Under the pieces are notes generated by a model. That model saw only the letters and a program-made list of their open reading frames with translations, was not told the DNA's origin and made no database searches. Both the position numbers and the translations under genes were made by a program. Below, piece by piece: positions 15,126 to 23,374 of a DNA stretch of 64,000 bases (the first letter of the stretch is position 1; the number at the start of each line of letters is the position of its first letter). The DNA is from Shiella aurantiaca (GTDB lineage: Bacteria > Bacteroidota > Bacteroidia > Cytophagales > Cyclobacteriaceae): contig JAUHJS010000004.1 in assembly GCA_030412945.1 (NCBI GenBank), positions 454,996 through 518,995 of the forward strand, given 5' to 3'.

Positions 15126-17738
15126 ATGAGCAAAAAAGAAGCAGGAAGTAAGGAAACGCCCTTAATGAAGCAGTACAACCAAATCAAAGCCAAATATCCG
15201 GGGGCTTTGCTGTTGTTTCGTGTGGGCGATTTTTACGAAACCTTCGGGGAAGATGCCGTGCGTGCCAGTAAGGTGCTCGACATCGTGCTCACCAAGCGGG
15301 CCAATGGCTCTGCTTCTCATATCGAGCTGGCCGGATTTCCCCACCATTCTTTGGACAACTACTTGCCCAAGCTGGTACGTGCCGGCAATCGGGTGGCTAT
15401 TTGCGATCAGTTGGAAGACCCGAAAGATGCTATTGGCATTGTGAAAAGAGGGGTAACGGAGCTGGTTACGCCCGGTTTGTCGTTCAATGATAATGTCCTC
15501 GATAAAAAATCCAATAACTACCTCGCTTCCCTGCATTTTGAAAAGGAGCGCCTCGGCATTGCCTTTCTCGACCTCTCCACGGGAGAATTCATGGCCGCTG
15601 CGGGCAACGAACTATATGTGGATAAGCTGGTTCAGGGCTTTAATCCTTCTGAGATAATTTTTTGTAAACAGGCCAAAGCGCGCTTTAGTGAGCTGTTCAA
15701 AGACCGCTTCACCACCTATTCGCTCGAAGACTGGATTTACACCTCCGATTTTGCCCAAGAGAGCCTCAATCGTCATTTTGGCACGACTACTCTGAAAGGA
15801 TTTGGTCTGGAATCGGTGCCCGAGGGCGTGATTGCAGCAGGGGCTATTTTGCAATACCTGCAAGAAACCGAACACAAAGAAGTTAAACACATCGCTTCCA
15901 TCAGCCGACTGGAAGAAGAGAAATATGTGTGGCTGGATAAATTCACCATTCGCAACTTAGAGCTGATTTATCCGCAGCAAGAAGGGGGCGTTTCCCTAAT
16001 CGAGATATTGGACCACACGGCTACGCCTATGGGTTCGCGCTTGCTCAAAAAGTGGGTATTGTTGCCCCTGAAAGAGAAAGAAGCCATAGAAGAACGCCAT
16101 CAAGTAGTACAAGCCTTGGTAGATACAGCCGATTTGCGGGGTGATTTGCATCATCACCTCAAGCAGGTGGGCGATGTGGAGCGCCTGATTTCCAAAGTAG
16201 CGGTAGGCCGAATAAATCCCCGTGAAATGCTGCTTTTGAAAAAGGCCCTGCACTTTACGGGTCCCATCAAGCAGATGTTGGCGCAGAGTTCCTTGCCTGC
16301 CTTGCAAAAAATGGCCGATCAGCTAAATCCTTGTCAGTTTTTATTAGATAAAATTGAAAAAGAGCTGAAAGATGAGGTGCCGCTAGTGAGTAATCAAGGG
16401 GGAATGATTCGCGGTGGAGTGGATGCCGAGCTGGACGAGTTGCAGGCCATTAGCACCCAAGGAAAAGATTACTTGCTGCAAGTGCAGCAGCGCGAGATAG
16501 AACGTACAGGCATCAGTTCGCTCAAAATTGCCTACAATAAAGTGTTTGGCTATTATTTGGAAGTGACCAACTCCCATAAAGACAAAGTGCCCACTGACTG
16601 GATTCGCAAGCAGACGCTAGTGAATGCGGAGCGCTATATTACCGAAGAACTAAAAACCTTTGAGGAGAAAATCCTTTCGGCAGAAGATAAAATCGTGGCG
16701 ATAGAACAGCGCTTGTACCTAGCTTTGATCAATACCGCAGCCGATTATGTGGGCCAAATTCAGCAAAACGCCAAAGTGCTGGGGCATCTGGATTGCCTGC
16801 TTTCCTTTGCCGTGCTGGCGGTGAGCAATAAATACGTAAGACCCTCCATTACCGAAGATCATATTTTAGACATCAAGGGAGGTCGCCATCCCGTGATTGA
16901 AAAGCAGTTGCCGACAGGCGAAAGCTATATCCCCAACGATATCTACCTTGATAATCACAGTCAGCAGATTATGGTGATTACCGGGCCGAACATGGCCGGT
17001 AAATCGGCCTTGCTGCGCCAAACGGCTCTTACCGCTCTGATGGCACAGATGGGAAGCTTTGTGGCGGCTAGCGCGGCTTCAGTAGGAATTATCGATAAGG
17101 TGTTTACTCGCGTAGGGGCTTCTGATAACCTCAGCAAGGGGGAAAGTACCTTTATGGTGGAAATGACCGAAACGGCCAGCATTTTGAACAACCTCAGCGA
17201 CCGCAGCCTAGTGCTGATGGATGAGATTGGGCGTGGAACCAGCACCTACGATGGTATCTCCATTGCTTGGTCGATAGTGGAATTTTTGCATAACCATCCT
17301 AAGTTTCGCGCCAAAACGCTGTTTGCTACGCACTACCATGAGCTAAATCAATTGGCGGCCGATTATCCCCGCATCAAAAATTTCAACGTGTCGGTGAAGG
17401 AGGTGGGGAATAAAGTGATCTTTATGCGCAAGCTGAAAGAGGGTGGAAGCGAGCACAGCTTCGGTATCCATGTGGCGCAAATGGCTGGGATGCCCAATGC
17501 CGTGGTACTGCGTGCCAATGAAATCATGCATCACTTGGAAAAAGACAAAATCAAAACGGAAACCCAAGAGCGACTGGAAGAAGTACCGCGCAATAATTTC
17601 CAGTTGAGCCTTTTCGAAGCCGACCCGCGTTTTGAGGAGGTGATGAAGCATTTGAAAGGCATGGATATCAACACTATGTCGCCCGTGCAGGCCTTGCTGA
17701 AGCTGAACGAGCTGAAACTTATCATAGAAAAAAAGTAA
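15126..17738 (+). CDS. mutS: DNA mismatch repair protein MutS
   Basis: 870 residues, the normal length for bacterial MutS1. The mismatch-binding N-terminal domain carries the Phe-x-Glu motif as FYETF at about residues 37-41. The ATPase shows Walker A GPNMAGKS (about residue 620) and Walker B LVLMDEIGRGTSTYDG, followed by THYHELNQL (the conserved ATPase switch region). The C-terminus has the helix-rich dimer/beta-clamp end. MutS recognises base mismatches and small loops and recruits MutL in the cytosol. No MutL gene is in the window. The gene is GC-richer than the block upstream, consistent with core chromosome; the start ATG follows the conserved N-terminus closely. Confidence 0.98.
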   Translation: MSKKEAGSKETPLMKQYNQIKAKYPGALLLFRVGDFYETFGEDAVRASKVLDIVLTKRANGSASHIELAGFPHHSLDNYLPKLVRAGNRVAICDQLEDPKDAIGIVKRGVTELVTPGLSFNDNVLDKKSNNYLASLHFEKERLGIAFLDLSTGEFMAAAGNELYVDKLVQGFNPSEIIFCKQAKARFSELFKDRFTTYSLEDWIYTSDFAQESLNRHFGTTTLKGFGLESVPEGVIAAGAILQYLQETEHKEVKHIASISRLEEEKYVWLDKFTIRNLELIYPQQEGGVSLIEILDHTATPMGSRLLKKWVLLPLKEKEAIEERHQVVQALVDTADLRGDLHHHLKQVGDVERLISKVAVGRINPREMLLLKKALHFTGPIKQMLAQSSLPALQKMADQLNPCQFLLDKIEKELKDEVPLVSNQGGMIRGGVDAELDELQAISTQGKDYLLQVQQREIERTGISSLKIAYNKVFGYYLEVTNSHKDKVPTDWIRKQTLVNAERYITEELKTFEEKILSAEDKIVAIEQRLYLALINTAADYVGQIQQNAKVLGHLDCLLSFAVLAVSNKYVRPSITEDHILDIKGGRHPVIEKQLPTGESYIPNDIYLDNHSQQIMVITGPNMAGKSALLRQTALTALMAQMGSFVAASAASVGIIDKVFTRVGASDNLSKGESTFMVEMTETASILNNLSDRSLVLMDEIGRGTSTYDGISIAWSIVEFLHNHPKFRAKTLFATHYHELNQLAADYPRIKNFNVSVKEVGNKVIFMRKLKEGGSEHSFGIHVAQMAGMPNAVVLRANEIMHHLEKDKIKTETQERLEEVPRNNFQLSLFEADPRFEEVMKHLKGMDINTMSPVQALLKLNELKLIIEKK

Positions 17739-17760
17739 GCCCCGACCAATGCCGAGGCTT
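17737..17760 (+). terminator. probable terminator after mutS
   Basis: AAGCCCCG (17737-17744) and CGAGGCTT (17753-17760) form a stem with one mismatch and an 8-base loop, followed by TTCT, immediately downstream of the mutS stop. Confidence 0.5.
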
Positions 17761-17776
17761 TTCTGGCAGAAAAGTG

Positions 17777-17784
17777 TATTTTTG
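17777..17784 (+). promoter_or_regulatory. TATTTTTG -7 box upstream of GAF membrane protein
   Basis: TATTTTTG fits TAnnTTTG and lies 32 bases before the proposed ATG at 17817, directly after the mutS terminator. Confidence 0.5.
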
Positions 17785-17816
17785 GTTGAAGACATCCCAA
17801 TGTTACGCTTTTGCCT

Positions 17817-19232
17817 ATGAAACTGAACGCCATTCTTGCTTGGGGAATCACCGACAAAACCTCCGATTTCATCAATCGGAAAATCCGCCTCACCAATATT
17901 CTTGCTCTGGTACTACTGGGTCTACTGGCCTTTTATGGCATCATTGCCGCTCTGTTGGCACCACCCTTATTGCCTTATTTGGGAGTTGGGGCATTTGTTT
18001 ATGCCTCTATTCTTTTATTGAACAAATGGCGCTTACAAGCGGTGGCACGCTTCCTCATGTCCATTGCACCCATGTATGTAGTGGCTATGCTACATGCGCT
18101 TATATTATCGGTAGATGATAGTATGATGGTGTCTATTTATGTGTTTCAGGCCTGCACCATGATTTTACCCTGGGTGCTTATTGATTATGAAAACTGGCTA
18201 CCTTTTACTTTTGCTACTTTAATTGCCCTTATTCCTCTGTTTGCCTTTCCTAGCTTCAATGCATTTTTTGAGATAGAAGTACAATCGGAAGTGTTTCAGC
18301 AAGCCTGGCTGAATCATACCATACTTTTAGGCGGTTTGGGTCTTACCTTGGCGGTGGTCTTTTTCTTGCAGATGATGCAGAAAAAGGCCGAGCTAAAAAC
18401 CTTGCGCTTGGTAGAAGAGATTGATTTACAAAACAAGGAGAGGCAGCAGAAGGAGGCCGATTTACAAAAAACAGTAAGTGAACTGGAGCGTTCTCGTGAA
18501 GAAGAGAAAAAGCGTACCTGGGCTACGGAAGGCCTGGCGCAGATTAGCACCCTGCTTCGCGGTGATGACAACCTGCAAGACCTGAGCGATAAAATCATCG
18601 CCTATGTAGTGAAATACCTTGGAGCCAACCAAGGTGGCTTGTTTGTGATCAATGATGACGATGAAAGTGATAAATACATTGAATTGAAAGCGGCCTATGC
18701 GTATAGCCGTAAGAAATACATGGAGAAGCGCATTGCTTTTGGACAAGGTTTGGTAGGCCAATGCTATTTGGAGAAAGAGTATATTTTGCTTTCCGAAATT
18801 CCGCGAGAATACATTGCCATTACCTCGGGCTTAGGCGATGCTACGCCCTCTTTTCTTTTGATAACGCCCATGATTGTAAACGAGGAAGTATATGGGATTT
18901 TTGAGGTAGCCGCTTTTCGTAAGTTTGAGAAGCATGAGATTGATTTCATGATGCAGCTAGGCGAGAATATTGCTCTTACGCTCAATAGCATTAAGATTAA
19001 CGATAAAACCAAGGTGCTGCTACAAGAAACGCAGATGCAGGCAGAGCAAATGCGCGCACAGGAAGAAGAAATGCGCCAAAATATGGAAGAATTGCAGGCC
19101 ACTCAGGAAAACCAGCAGCGTCTGCAAGAGGAAATGAAAGAGAATGAGGAGCTGCTGAAAGAGCGTGAGAAAGAATTACTTAAAAAAATTGAAAAACTTG
19201 AAGGTGAACTGACCAAGTACCGGAACGGATAA
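17817..19232 (+). CDS. membrane protein with GAF sensor domain and C-terminal coiled coil
   Basis: 471 residues from ATG 17817; the in-frame TTG at 17811 is less likely. Residues about 25-175 hold five or six membrane spans. A short coil (EIDLQNKERQQKEADLQK) leads to a GAF domain (about 240-385: LGANQGGLFVINDDD, IAFGQGLVGQCYLEKEYI, ITPMIVNEEVYGIFEVAAF) and ends in a long coiled coil (QEEEMRQNMEELQATQE). There is no kinase, cyclase or methyl-accepting domain, so it is a sensor without an output of its own. Its GAF and coil closely resemble the GAF/PAS protein of the che operon at 48738-51659 and the coil of the MCP, so coiled-coil partnering with those sensors is inferred. Confidence 0.82.
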   Translation: MKLNAILAWGITDKTSDFINRKIRLTNILALVLLGLLAFYGIIAALLAPPLLPYLGVGAFVYASILLLNKWRLQAVARFLMSIAPMYVVAMLHALILSVDDSMMVSIYVFQACTMILPWVLIDYENWLPFTFATLIALIPLFAFPSFNAFFEIEVQSEVFQQAWLNHTILLGGLGLTLAVVFFLQMMQKKAELKTLRLVEEIDLQNKERQQKEADLQKTVSELERSREEEKKRTWATEGLAQISTLLRGDDNLQDLSDKIIAYVVKYLGANQGGLFVINDDDESDKYIELKAAYAYSRKKYMEKRIAFGQGLVGQCYLEKEYILLSEIPREYIAITSGLGDATPSFLLITPMIVNEEVYGIFEVAAFRKFEKHEIDFMMQLGENIALTLNSIKINDKTKVLLQETQMQAEQMRAQEEEMRQNMEELQATQENQQRLQEEMKENEELLKEREKELLKKIEKLEGELTKYRNG

Positions 19233-19237
19233 AAAAA

Positions 19238-19265
19238 GGCGGCCAGTAAATGCTTCCTGACCGCC
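19238..19265 (-). terminator. terminator for the lipocalin-like lipoprotein gene
   Basis: Stem GGCGGCCAG (19238-19246) with CTGACCGCC (19257-19265), one mismatch, 10-base loop. On the minus strand it is followed by a run of seven T, so it ends the convergent minus-strand gene. Confidence 0.7.
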
Positions 19266-19284
19266 AACCTATCAAACCCAATTT

Positions 19285-19809
19285 TTATTTTTTAGTTAGG
19301 GTCATCTCGACACTCACTAAAATATCTTCATCGGTTCCGTCTTCGTTCAAATCATCCTGAAAACCCAACTCTTGGGCTACAACCATCTGCGTAGCAGTAA
19401 GACTTTTCACACTCATTACAGATTCATCTTGTGTGCCCGCGTCTAGCGTAATGGTTTTTTTGTCAGCACTCAAGGCGTAAGTGCCAGTACCTGTTTCACC
19501 ATCTACAGTAGACGAATAGGTGTTGTTACTATTGAAGGTAACGGTCAGATCGCTCATCAATAATTCTCCGTATACATCTTCCAATAAGTTGGCATACGCT
19601 TCGGCTTCGGCTTCGCTTAGATCCAACTCATCTACAAGATAATCTACCAGACTTTGGTCATTTATCGTGTATTCAAAGGTGGTAGCACTTTCTTCCCAAG
19701 TGCCTACTAGGGCTGCATTGGCTGCAGTTTCTTTTTCTTCATCGTTGTTACAAGCGCTAAAGGTGCTCAAGCCAATAAGGGTAAAGGCGAACAAATAGAT
19801 CTTTTTCAT
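19285..19809 (-). CDS. lipocalin-like lipoprotein, paralogue 1
   Basis: 174 residues. Signal MKKIYLFAFTLIGLSTFSAC with lipobox FSAC, then an acidic linker and a small beta-barrel-like domain starting LVGTWEESATTFEYTIND and ending VSVEMTLTKK. The GTWE opening, alternating strands (LTVTFNSNNTYSST, GTGTYALSADKKTITLD) and size fit the lipocalin-like/DUF4923-type lipoproteins of Bacteroidota. The next gene upstream (19969-20511) encodes a protein with the same plan and the same DLNEDGTDEDI / DVNEDGTNETL acidic motif near the end, so they are paralogues. Function unknown; a ligand-binding or envelope role is inferred. Confidence 0.75.
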   Translation of the reverse strand: MKKIYLFAFTLIGLSTFSACNNDEEKETAANAALVGTWEESATTFEYTINDQSLVDYLVDELDLSEAEAEAYANLLEDVYGELLMSDLTVTFNSNNTYSSTVDGETGTGTYALSADKKTITLDAGTQDESVMSVKSLTATQMVVAQELGFQDDLNEDGTDEDILVSVEMTLTKK

Positions 19810-19912
19810 GATTGGTAAATTATTTATATGCCTAGAAACGAAGTAGCCACAAAAGGTTGCAGTTAATCAATATAAAATAGGTCTATTTGTAGAATTGCGA
19901 CAAGCTTTCGCA

Positions 19913-19953
19913 AATAAAAGGCTATAACCGTTTGCCGGTTATAGCCTTTTATT
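19913..19953 (-). terminator. 18-bp perfect terminator hairpin
   Basis: Inverted repeat 19913-19930 / 19936-19953 with a 5-base loop and a central GGCTATAACCG stem. A/T runs at both ends make it bidirectional, but it must end the minus-strand gene at 19969. Confidence 0.85.
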
Positions 19954-19968
19954 ACTATCTTCTAGTTA

Positions 19969-20511
19969 TCAATCCATTTTGAATAAATCCATATCGATTT
20001 CCACTTTAAGGGTTTCATTTGTGCCATCTTCATTCACATCTTCTTCACCCTCCTGTGTGTGCTGAAGTTTTAAGTGATTGGCTTGGAGATAGCTCACCAT
20101 AAAAACGCTTTCTTCTCCGTTTTCCAATAGGGTAAGCGTACTTCCATCGGTGTTAAGTTCATAGCTGCCACTCCCGATAGACTCTTCGAGGGAATAAATG
20201 GTAAAACTAAGATTATCATTAAAAACGATAGATAGAGTATCGTCATTGGAGTAAAGAAGATCGGCAACTTTTGCCCAATACAGGTCTGCCGCGACAGAAT
20301 CGGTGAAGTGGAGTTCCTCCACTAAATATTCTTGCATGGGCGTGTTGTTCAAAAACAGCCTAACCTCGTTAATATTTACCTTCCATTCGCCTACAATGCT
20401 AATGTTGCTAATGGGCGGATCTGTAGATTGTTCAGCGTTTTGTTCAAAGCAGGCTGTTAAAGAAGTGCTTAATAGGGTGATGATAAGGAATGATCTTGCG
20501 ATTTTTTTCAT
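19969..20511 (-). CDS. lipocalin-like lipoprotein, paralogue 2
   Basis: 180 residues. Lipobox SLTAC after a hydrophobic signal, then SIVGEWKVNINEVRLFLN, the beta-rich core LSIVFNDNLSFTIYS, GSGSYELNTDGSTLTLLENG, and the acidic DVNEDGTNETLKVEID end. The same order of features is seen in the downstream gene at 19285-19809. The two genes have separate terminators (each gene is followed by its own hairpin) and 159 bases between them, so they are likely independently transcribed duplicates. Function unknown; the DxNxDGTxE motif could be an EF-hand-like calcium site, which is speculative. Confidence 0.75.
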   Translation of the reverse strand: MKKIARSFLIITLLSTSLTACFEQNAEQSTDPPISNISIVGEWKVNINEVRLFLNNTPMQEYLVEELHFTDSVAADLYWAKVADLLYSNDDTLSIVFNDNLSFTIYSLEESIGSGSYELNTDGSTLTLLENGEESVFMVSYLQANHLKLQHTQEGEEDVNEDGTNETLKVEIDMDLFKMD

Positions 20512-20701
20512 AGTTCTTAAATTTTAAGTTATTTACTTCATAATGGACGGGTGTAGAAAAAGGAACAGACTTTTGGAAAATAAAATAAGAGAAGCCTTGT
20601 TCTGTTCACTTTGTAAACTGGACGACAATCCCAGCGCATAATACCGGATTTTTCATCCGAGCAAAGGCTCATTGCTGTTTATAGGATAAAAACATACACC
20701 T

Positions 20702-21256
20702 ATGAAACGTAAAGCTGGCCAAGAGGCACCCGACTTCACCGTAACAGTCATTAATAACCACAGCATCACCCTTTCCGACTATAGGGGAAGCAAGGTGCTG
20801 CTCGGCTTTTTCCGCAATGTGAACTGCCCTTTTTGCAACCTGCGGGTTCATGAGCTTACCAAACTACGCGAGCGCTTGGAGGCAAATAATTTGAAGATGA
20901 TTTTATTCTTTGAAAGCAGTGCCAAGCACCTTCAGCGGAGTTCCTTCCACCAAGAAGTTTCGCCCATTCCCCTGATTGGCGACCCGGAAAAGAAAATCTA
21001 TACGCTCTATGGCGTGGAGGCTTCGCTGCTCAAAATGGCTTCTACCTTTTTCAAAGCAGGTGCCATGGAAGATATGAAACGGGGAAAGGCCTTGCCTCTG
21101 CCTACTGAGAAAGACAAAGATGCCACCCAAAGCCTGATTCCGGCCGATTTCTTAATTGATGAAAAGGGCATTATTGTTAGCGCCCACTATGGCAGCGATA
21201 TGCGCGACCACATCAGCATCAAGGAAATAATGGAATTTGCGGGATTGAGATACTGA
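20702..21256 (+). CDS. peroxiredoxin-like (AhpC/TSA) protein
   Basis: 184 residues. Thioredoxin-fold start GQEAPDFTVTVINNHSITLSDYRGSKVLLGFF leads to NCPFCNLR, with Cys42 and Cys45 at the redox position. In AhpC/TSA enzymes the first Cys attacks peroxides; the CxxC spacing here is more like thioredoxin/TlpA oxidoreductases, so this belongs to the peroxiredoxin-like group of Bacteroidota rather than classical AhpC. Cytosolic (no signal peptide). A peroxide-detoxifying or disulfide-reducing role is expected. No regulator is adjacent; the desaturase gene follows after 158 bases. Confidence 0.82.
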   Translation: MKRKAGQEAPDFTVTVINNHSITLSDYRGSKVLLGFFRNVNCPFCNLRVHELTKLRERLEANNLKMILFFESSAKHLQRSSFHQEVSPIPLIGDPEKKIYTLYGVEASLLKMASTFFKAGAMEDMKRGKALPLPTEKDKDATQSLIPADFLIDEKGIIVSAHYGSDMRDHISIKEIMEFAGLRY

Positions 21257-21414
21257 AATCATACCAAGCATGAGAAGGGCAAATGCTTGTCGTACTCATG
21301 CTTTATCCTTACCGATGGCGGAATATTTGGCCCTAATATTCGTTATCAGTGAAATAATTCCGCAAATTTGTAAGGAAATTCAAACAAGCCCTTGCCACAG
21401 GGCCTTTAGTACTC

Positions 21415-22347
21415 ATGGAAGATGTAAGTTTACGTACCCCCGGAAAAATCAATTACAAAAGAGAGCTAGGTTTTATTATTCTGCATTTAGTTCCCTTATT
21501 GGGCTTTTGGACTGGCGCCACCTTTTTCGATTGGATGATGTGCATAGCCCTGTATTTTATCCGAATGTTTTTTGTAACAGGCGTGTATCACCGCTATTTT
21601 GCGCACCGCACCTATAAAACATCCCGTTTTTTTCAATTCATACTAGCGTTTGGTGCACAAACCTCTTTCCAAAAAGGAGCCCTTTGGTGGGCCTCTCATC
21701 ACCGTACCCACCACAAGCACAGCGATACGCCTGCCGATCCGCATTCCATGAAGCTTTATGGCTTTTGGTATTCGCATATAGGCTGGATTATGGGTCCCGA
21801 CTACAAAGGAACTGACTACAAAATCATTGGCGATTATGCCAAGTATCCGGAACTGGTATGGTTGAACCGTTTCCACTGGATACCACCTATTATGTTAGCC
21901 GCAGCTGTCACCATCTGGGGTGGATTTGCCAATGGTGGCGGCTGGGCCGATGTGTTGAGTATACAAGGAGGACTTTCCACCTTGGTGATAGGCTTCTTTT
22001 TCAGTACCGTATTGCTGTATCACGGCACCTTTTCTATCAACTCCATCATGCACAAATTCGGTAAGCAGCGCTATGAATCGGGTGATGAATCAAAGAATAA
22101 CCTTATCCTCGCGCTTATCACCTTGGGCGAAGGTTGGCATAACAATCACCACTACTATCAGGCTACCGTTCGCCAGGGATTTTTCTGGTGGGAAATCGAT
22201 ATCACCTACTATATTTTGAAAATATTCAGCTGGTTTGGCTTAGTGTGGGAGCTCCGTGGTGTGCCTGATCACATCAAATATTCGAAAAATATGGAGGAAG
22301 CCAAGCGCCTTCAGGCTGAGAATAAGGAACTTAAAAAAAGTGCATAA
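21415..22347 (+). CDS. acyl-CoA / fatty-acid desaturase
   Basis: 310 residues, four membrane spans. The three histidine boxes that bind the di-iron centre are all present: HRYFAH (59-64), HHRTHH (95-100) and HNNHH (242-246). This is the stearoyl-CoA delta-9 desaturase type of integral membrane enzyme, which introduces a double bond in acyl chains using O2 and adjusts membrane fluidity. The C-terminal tail is a short charged helix (EEAKRLQAENKELKKSA). A near-match to the -7 box (CAAATTTG) lies about 50 bases before the ATG. A hairpin at 22362-22387 ends the transcript. Confidence 0.93.
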   Translation: MEDVSLRTPGKINYKRELGFIILHLVPLLGFWTGATFFDWMMCIALYFIRMFFVTGVYHRYFAHRTYKTSRFFQFILAFGAQTSFQKGALWWASHHRTHHKHSDTPADPHSMKLYGFWYSHIGWIMGPDYKGTDYKIIGDYAKYPELVWLNRFHWIPPIMLAAAVTIWGGFANGGGWADVLSIQGGLSTLVIGFFFSTVLLYHGTFSINSIMHKFGKQRYESGDESKNNLILALITLGEGWHNNHHYYQATVRQGFFWWEIDITYYILKIFSWFGLVWELRGVPDHIKYSKNMEEAKRLQAENKELKKSA

Positions 22348-22361
22348 AAATTTTCGCTCAG

Positions 22362-22387
22362 GGTATTGCTAAATTAATAGCAATACC
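22362..22387 (+). terminator. hairpin after desaturase gene
   Basis: Perfect 10-bp stem GGTATTGCTA (22362-22371) / TAGCAATACC (22378-22387) with a 6-base loop. It overlaps the -33 region of the tRNA promoter, so its left arm also supplies the TTG box. The lack of a long T-run makes it a weaker terminator. Confidence 0.55.
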
Positions 22388-22395
22388 TAAATTTG
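22366..22395 (+). promoter_or_regulatory. promoter of the tRNA-Gly/tRNA-Leu unit
   Basis: TTG at 22366-22368 and TAAATTTG at 22388-22395 (TAnnTTTG consensus) are separated by 19 bases, the expected spacing for the Bacteroidota housekeeping sigma factor. The tRNA-Gly gene starts 29 bases downstream. Confidence 0.7.
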
Positions 22396-22424
22396 CATTC
22401 CCATTCGATACGCGAGTGGAATAC

Positions 22425-22497
22425 GCGAAAGTAGCTCAGTTGGTAGAGCGCAACCTTGCCAAGGTTGAGGTCGCGGGTTCGAGACCCGTCTTTCGCT
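22425..22497 (+). tRNA. tRNA-Gly (GCC)
   Basis: 73 bases folding as a full cloverleaf: acceptor stem GCGAAAG/CTTTCGC, D-arm GCTCAGTTGGTAGAGC, anticodon stem CAACC/GGTTG with loop TTGCCAA (anticodon GCC) and T-arm GCGGGTTCGAGACCCGT. The CCA end is not encoded (discriminator T followed by CAA). Confidence 0.96.
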
Positions 22498-22537
22498 CAA
22501 CAAAGGTGGGTGTTCAGGCACTCACTTTTCGTTTAGG

Positions 22538-22621
22538 GCCGGAGTGGTGGAACTGGTAGACACGCAAGACTTAAAATCTTGTGTCCATTAGGACGTGCGG
22601 GTTCAAGTCCCGCCTCTGGTA
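22538..22621 (+). tRNA. tRNA-Leu (TAA)
   Basis: 84 bases with the long variable arm of a class II tRNA. Acceptor stem GCCGGAG pairs with CTCTGGT (two G-U pairs), anticodon loop CTTAAAA gives TAA, and the T-arm is GCGGGTTCAAGTCCCGC. It follows tRNA-Gly by 40 bases and is probably on the same transcript. Confidence 0.95.
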
Positions 22622-22625
22622 CAAG

Positions 22626-22652
22626 AGCTTCTCATTCGAGGAGCTTTTTTTT
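22626..22652 (+). terminator. Rho-independent terminator of the tRNA unit
   Basis: Stem AGCTTCTC (22626-22633) / GAGGAGCT (22638-22645) with a 4-base loop and one G-U pair, followed by seven T. Confidence 0.85.
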
Positions 22653-22747
22653 GTTTCCGAGCATTTCTTAACATTTTCCTAATTCGCGCTTTTGACTATC
22701 TTTTTAATTAATCGTTATATTGCGATGTATTTATGATTCAATAGTCT

Positions 22748-23374
22748 ATGTTACCGACTCTTTCTGCTTATATCGCGCAGCGGCTTCCTGAAATGGAGCA
22801 CCTCCCACAAGAACGAAAAGCACTCTTGCAGCAATTGGCCCAGTATGTAAAGCACAAACATCAGCTGGGTGCAGCCGCTCATTTGGTATTTATTTGTACG
22901 CACAATTCGCGCAGAAGCCATATGAGCCAGCTCTGGGCACAAGCGGCCGCGCATTATTATGGAGTAGCTCCTGTATTTACTTATTCGGGAGGTACGGAAG
23001 CTACAGCTTTCAATCCCAGTGCGGTAGCTGCCATGCAGAAGGCGGGGTTTTCTATTGCCGAAAAAACAGGAGGTAAGAATCCAGTATTTGAAGTAGCCTT
23101 TTCAGCGGATGCGCCTAGCTTGCAGGCTTTCTCCAAGGTGTATTCCGAAGCCCCTAATCCACAAGCGAACTTCTGTGCCTTAATGACCTGTTCAGAGGCC
23201 GACCAAAACTGCCCCATGGTGCTGGGAGCCGATGGTCGTGTGGCCCTTTCCTACGATGACCCCAAAGCCTTTGATGGCACGCCTCAGCAGCTACAAAAAT
23301 ATGAGGAACGCTGCGCCCAGATTGCCGTGGAGATGTTGTATGCTTTCTCTTTACTAAAGAATAGTACGAAATGA
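22748..23374 (+). CDS. arsenate reductase / low-molecular-weight phosphatase-type protein
   Basis: 208 residues. After a helical N-terminal part, LVFICTHNSRRSHMSQ supplies the C-X5-R phosphate-binding loop with Cys50 and Arg56, as in LMW protein-tyrosine phosphatases and thioredoxin-type ArsC. The next gene, overlapping by ATGA, is an ACR3 arsenite exporter, so arsenate-to-arsenite reduction is the likely job. Compared with compact ArsC (about 140 residues) there is an extra N-terminal helix and a C-terminal part with DQNCPMVLGADGRVALSYDDP; this long form is common in Bacteroidota. No ArsR repressor gene is present here, which is unusual for an ars operon. Confidence 0.82.
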   Translation: MLPTLSAYIAQRLPEMEHLPQERKALLQQLAQYVKHKHQLGAAAHLVFICTHNSRRSHMSQLWAQAAAHYYGVAPVFTYSGGTEATAFNPSAVAAMQKAGFSIAEKTGGKNPVFEVAFSADAPSLQAFSKVYSEAPNPQANFCALMTCSEADQNCPMVLGADGRVALSYDDPKAFDGTPQQLQKYEERCAQIAVEMLYAFSLLKNSTK

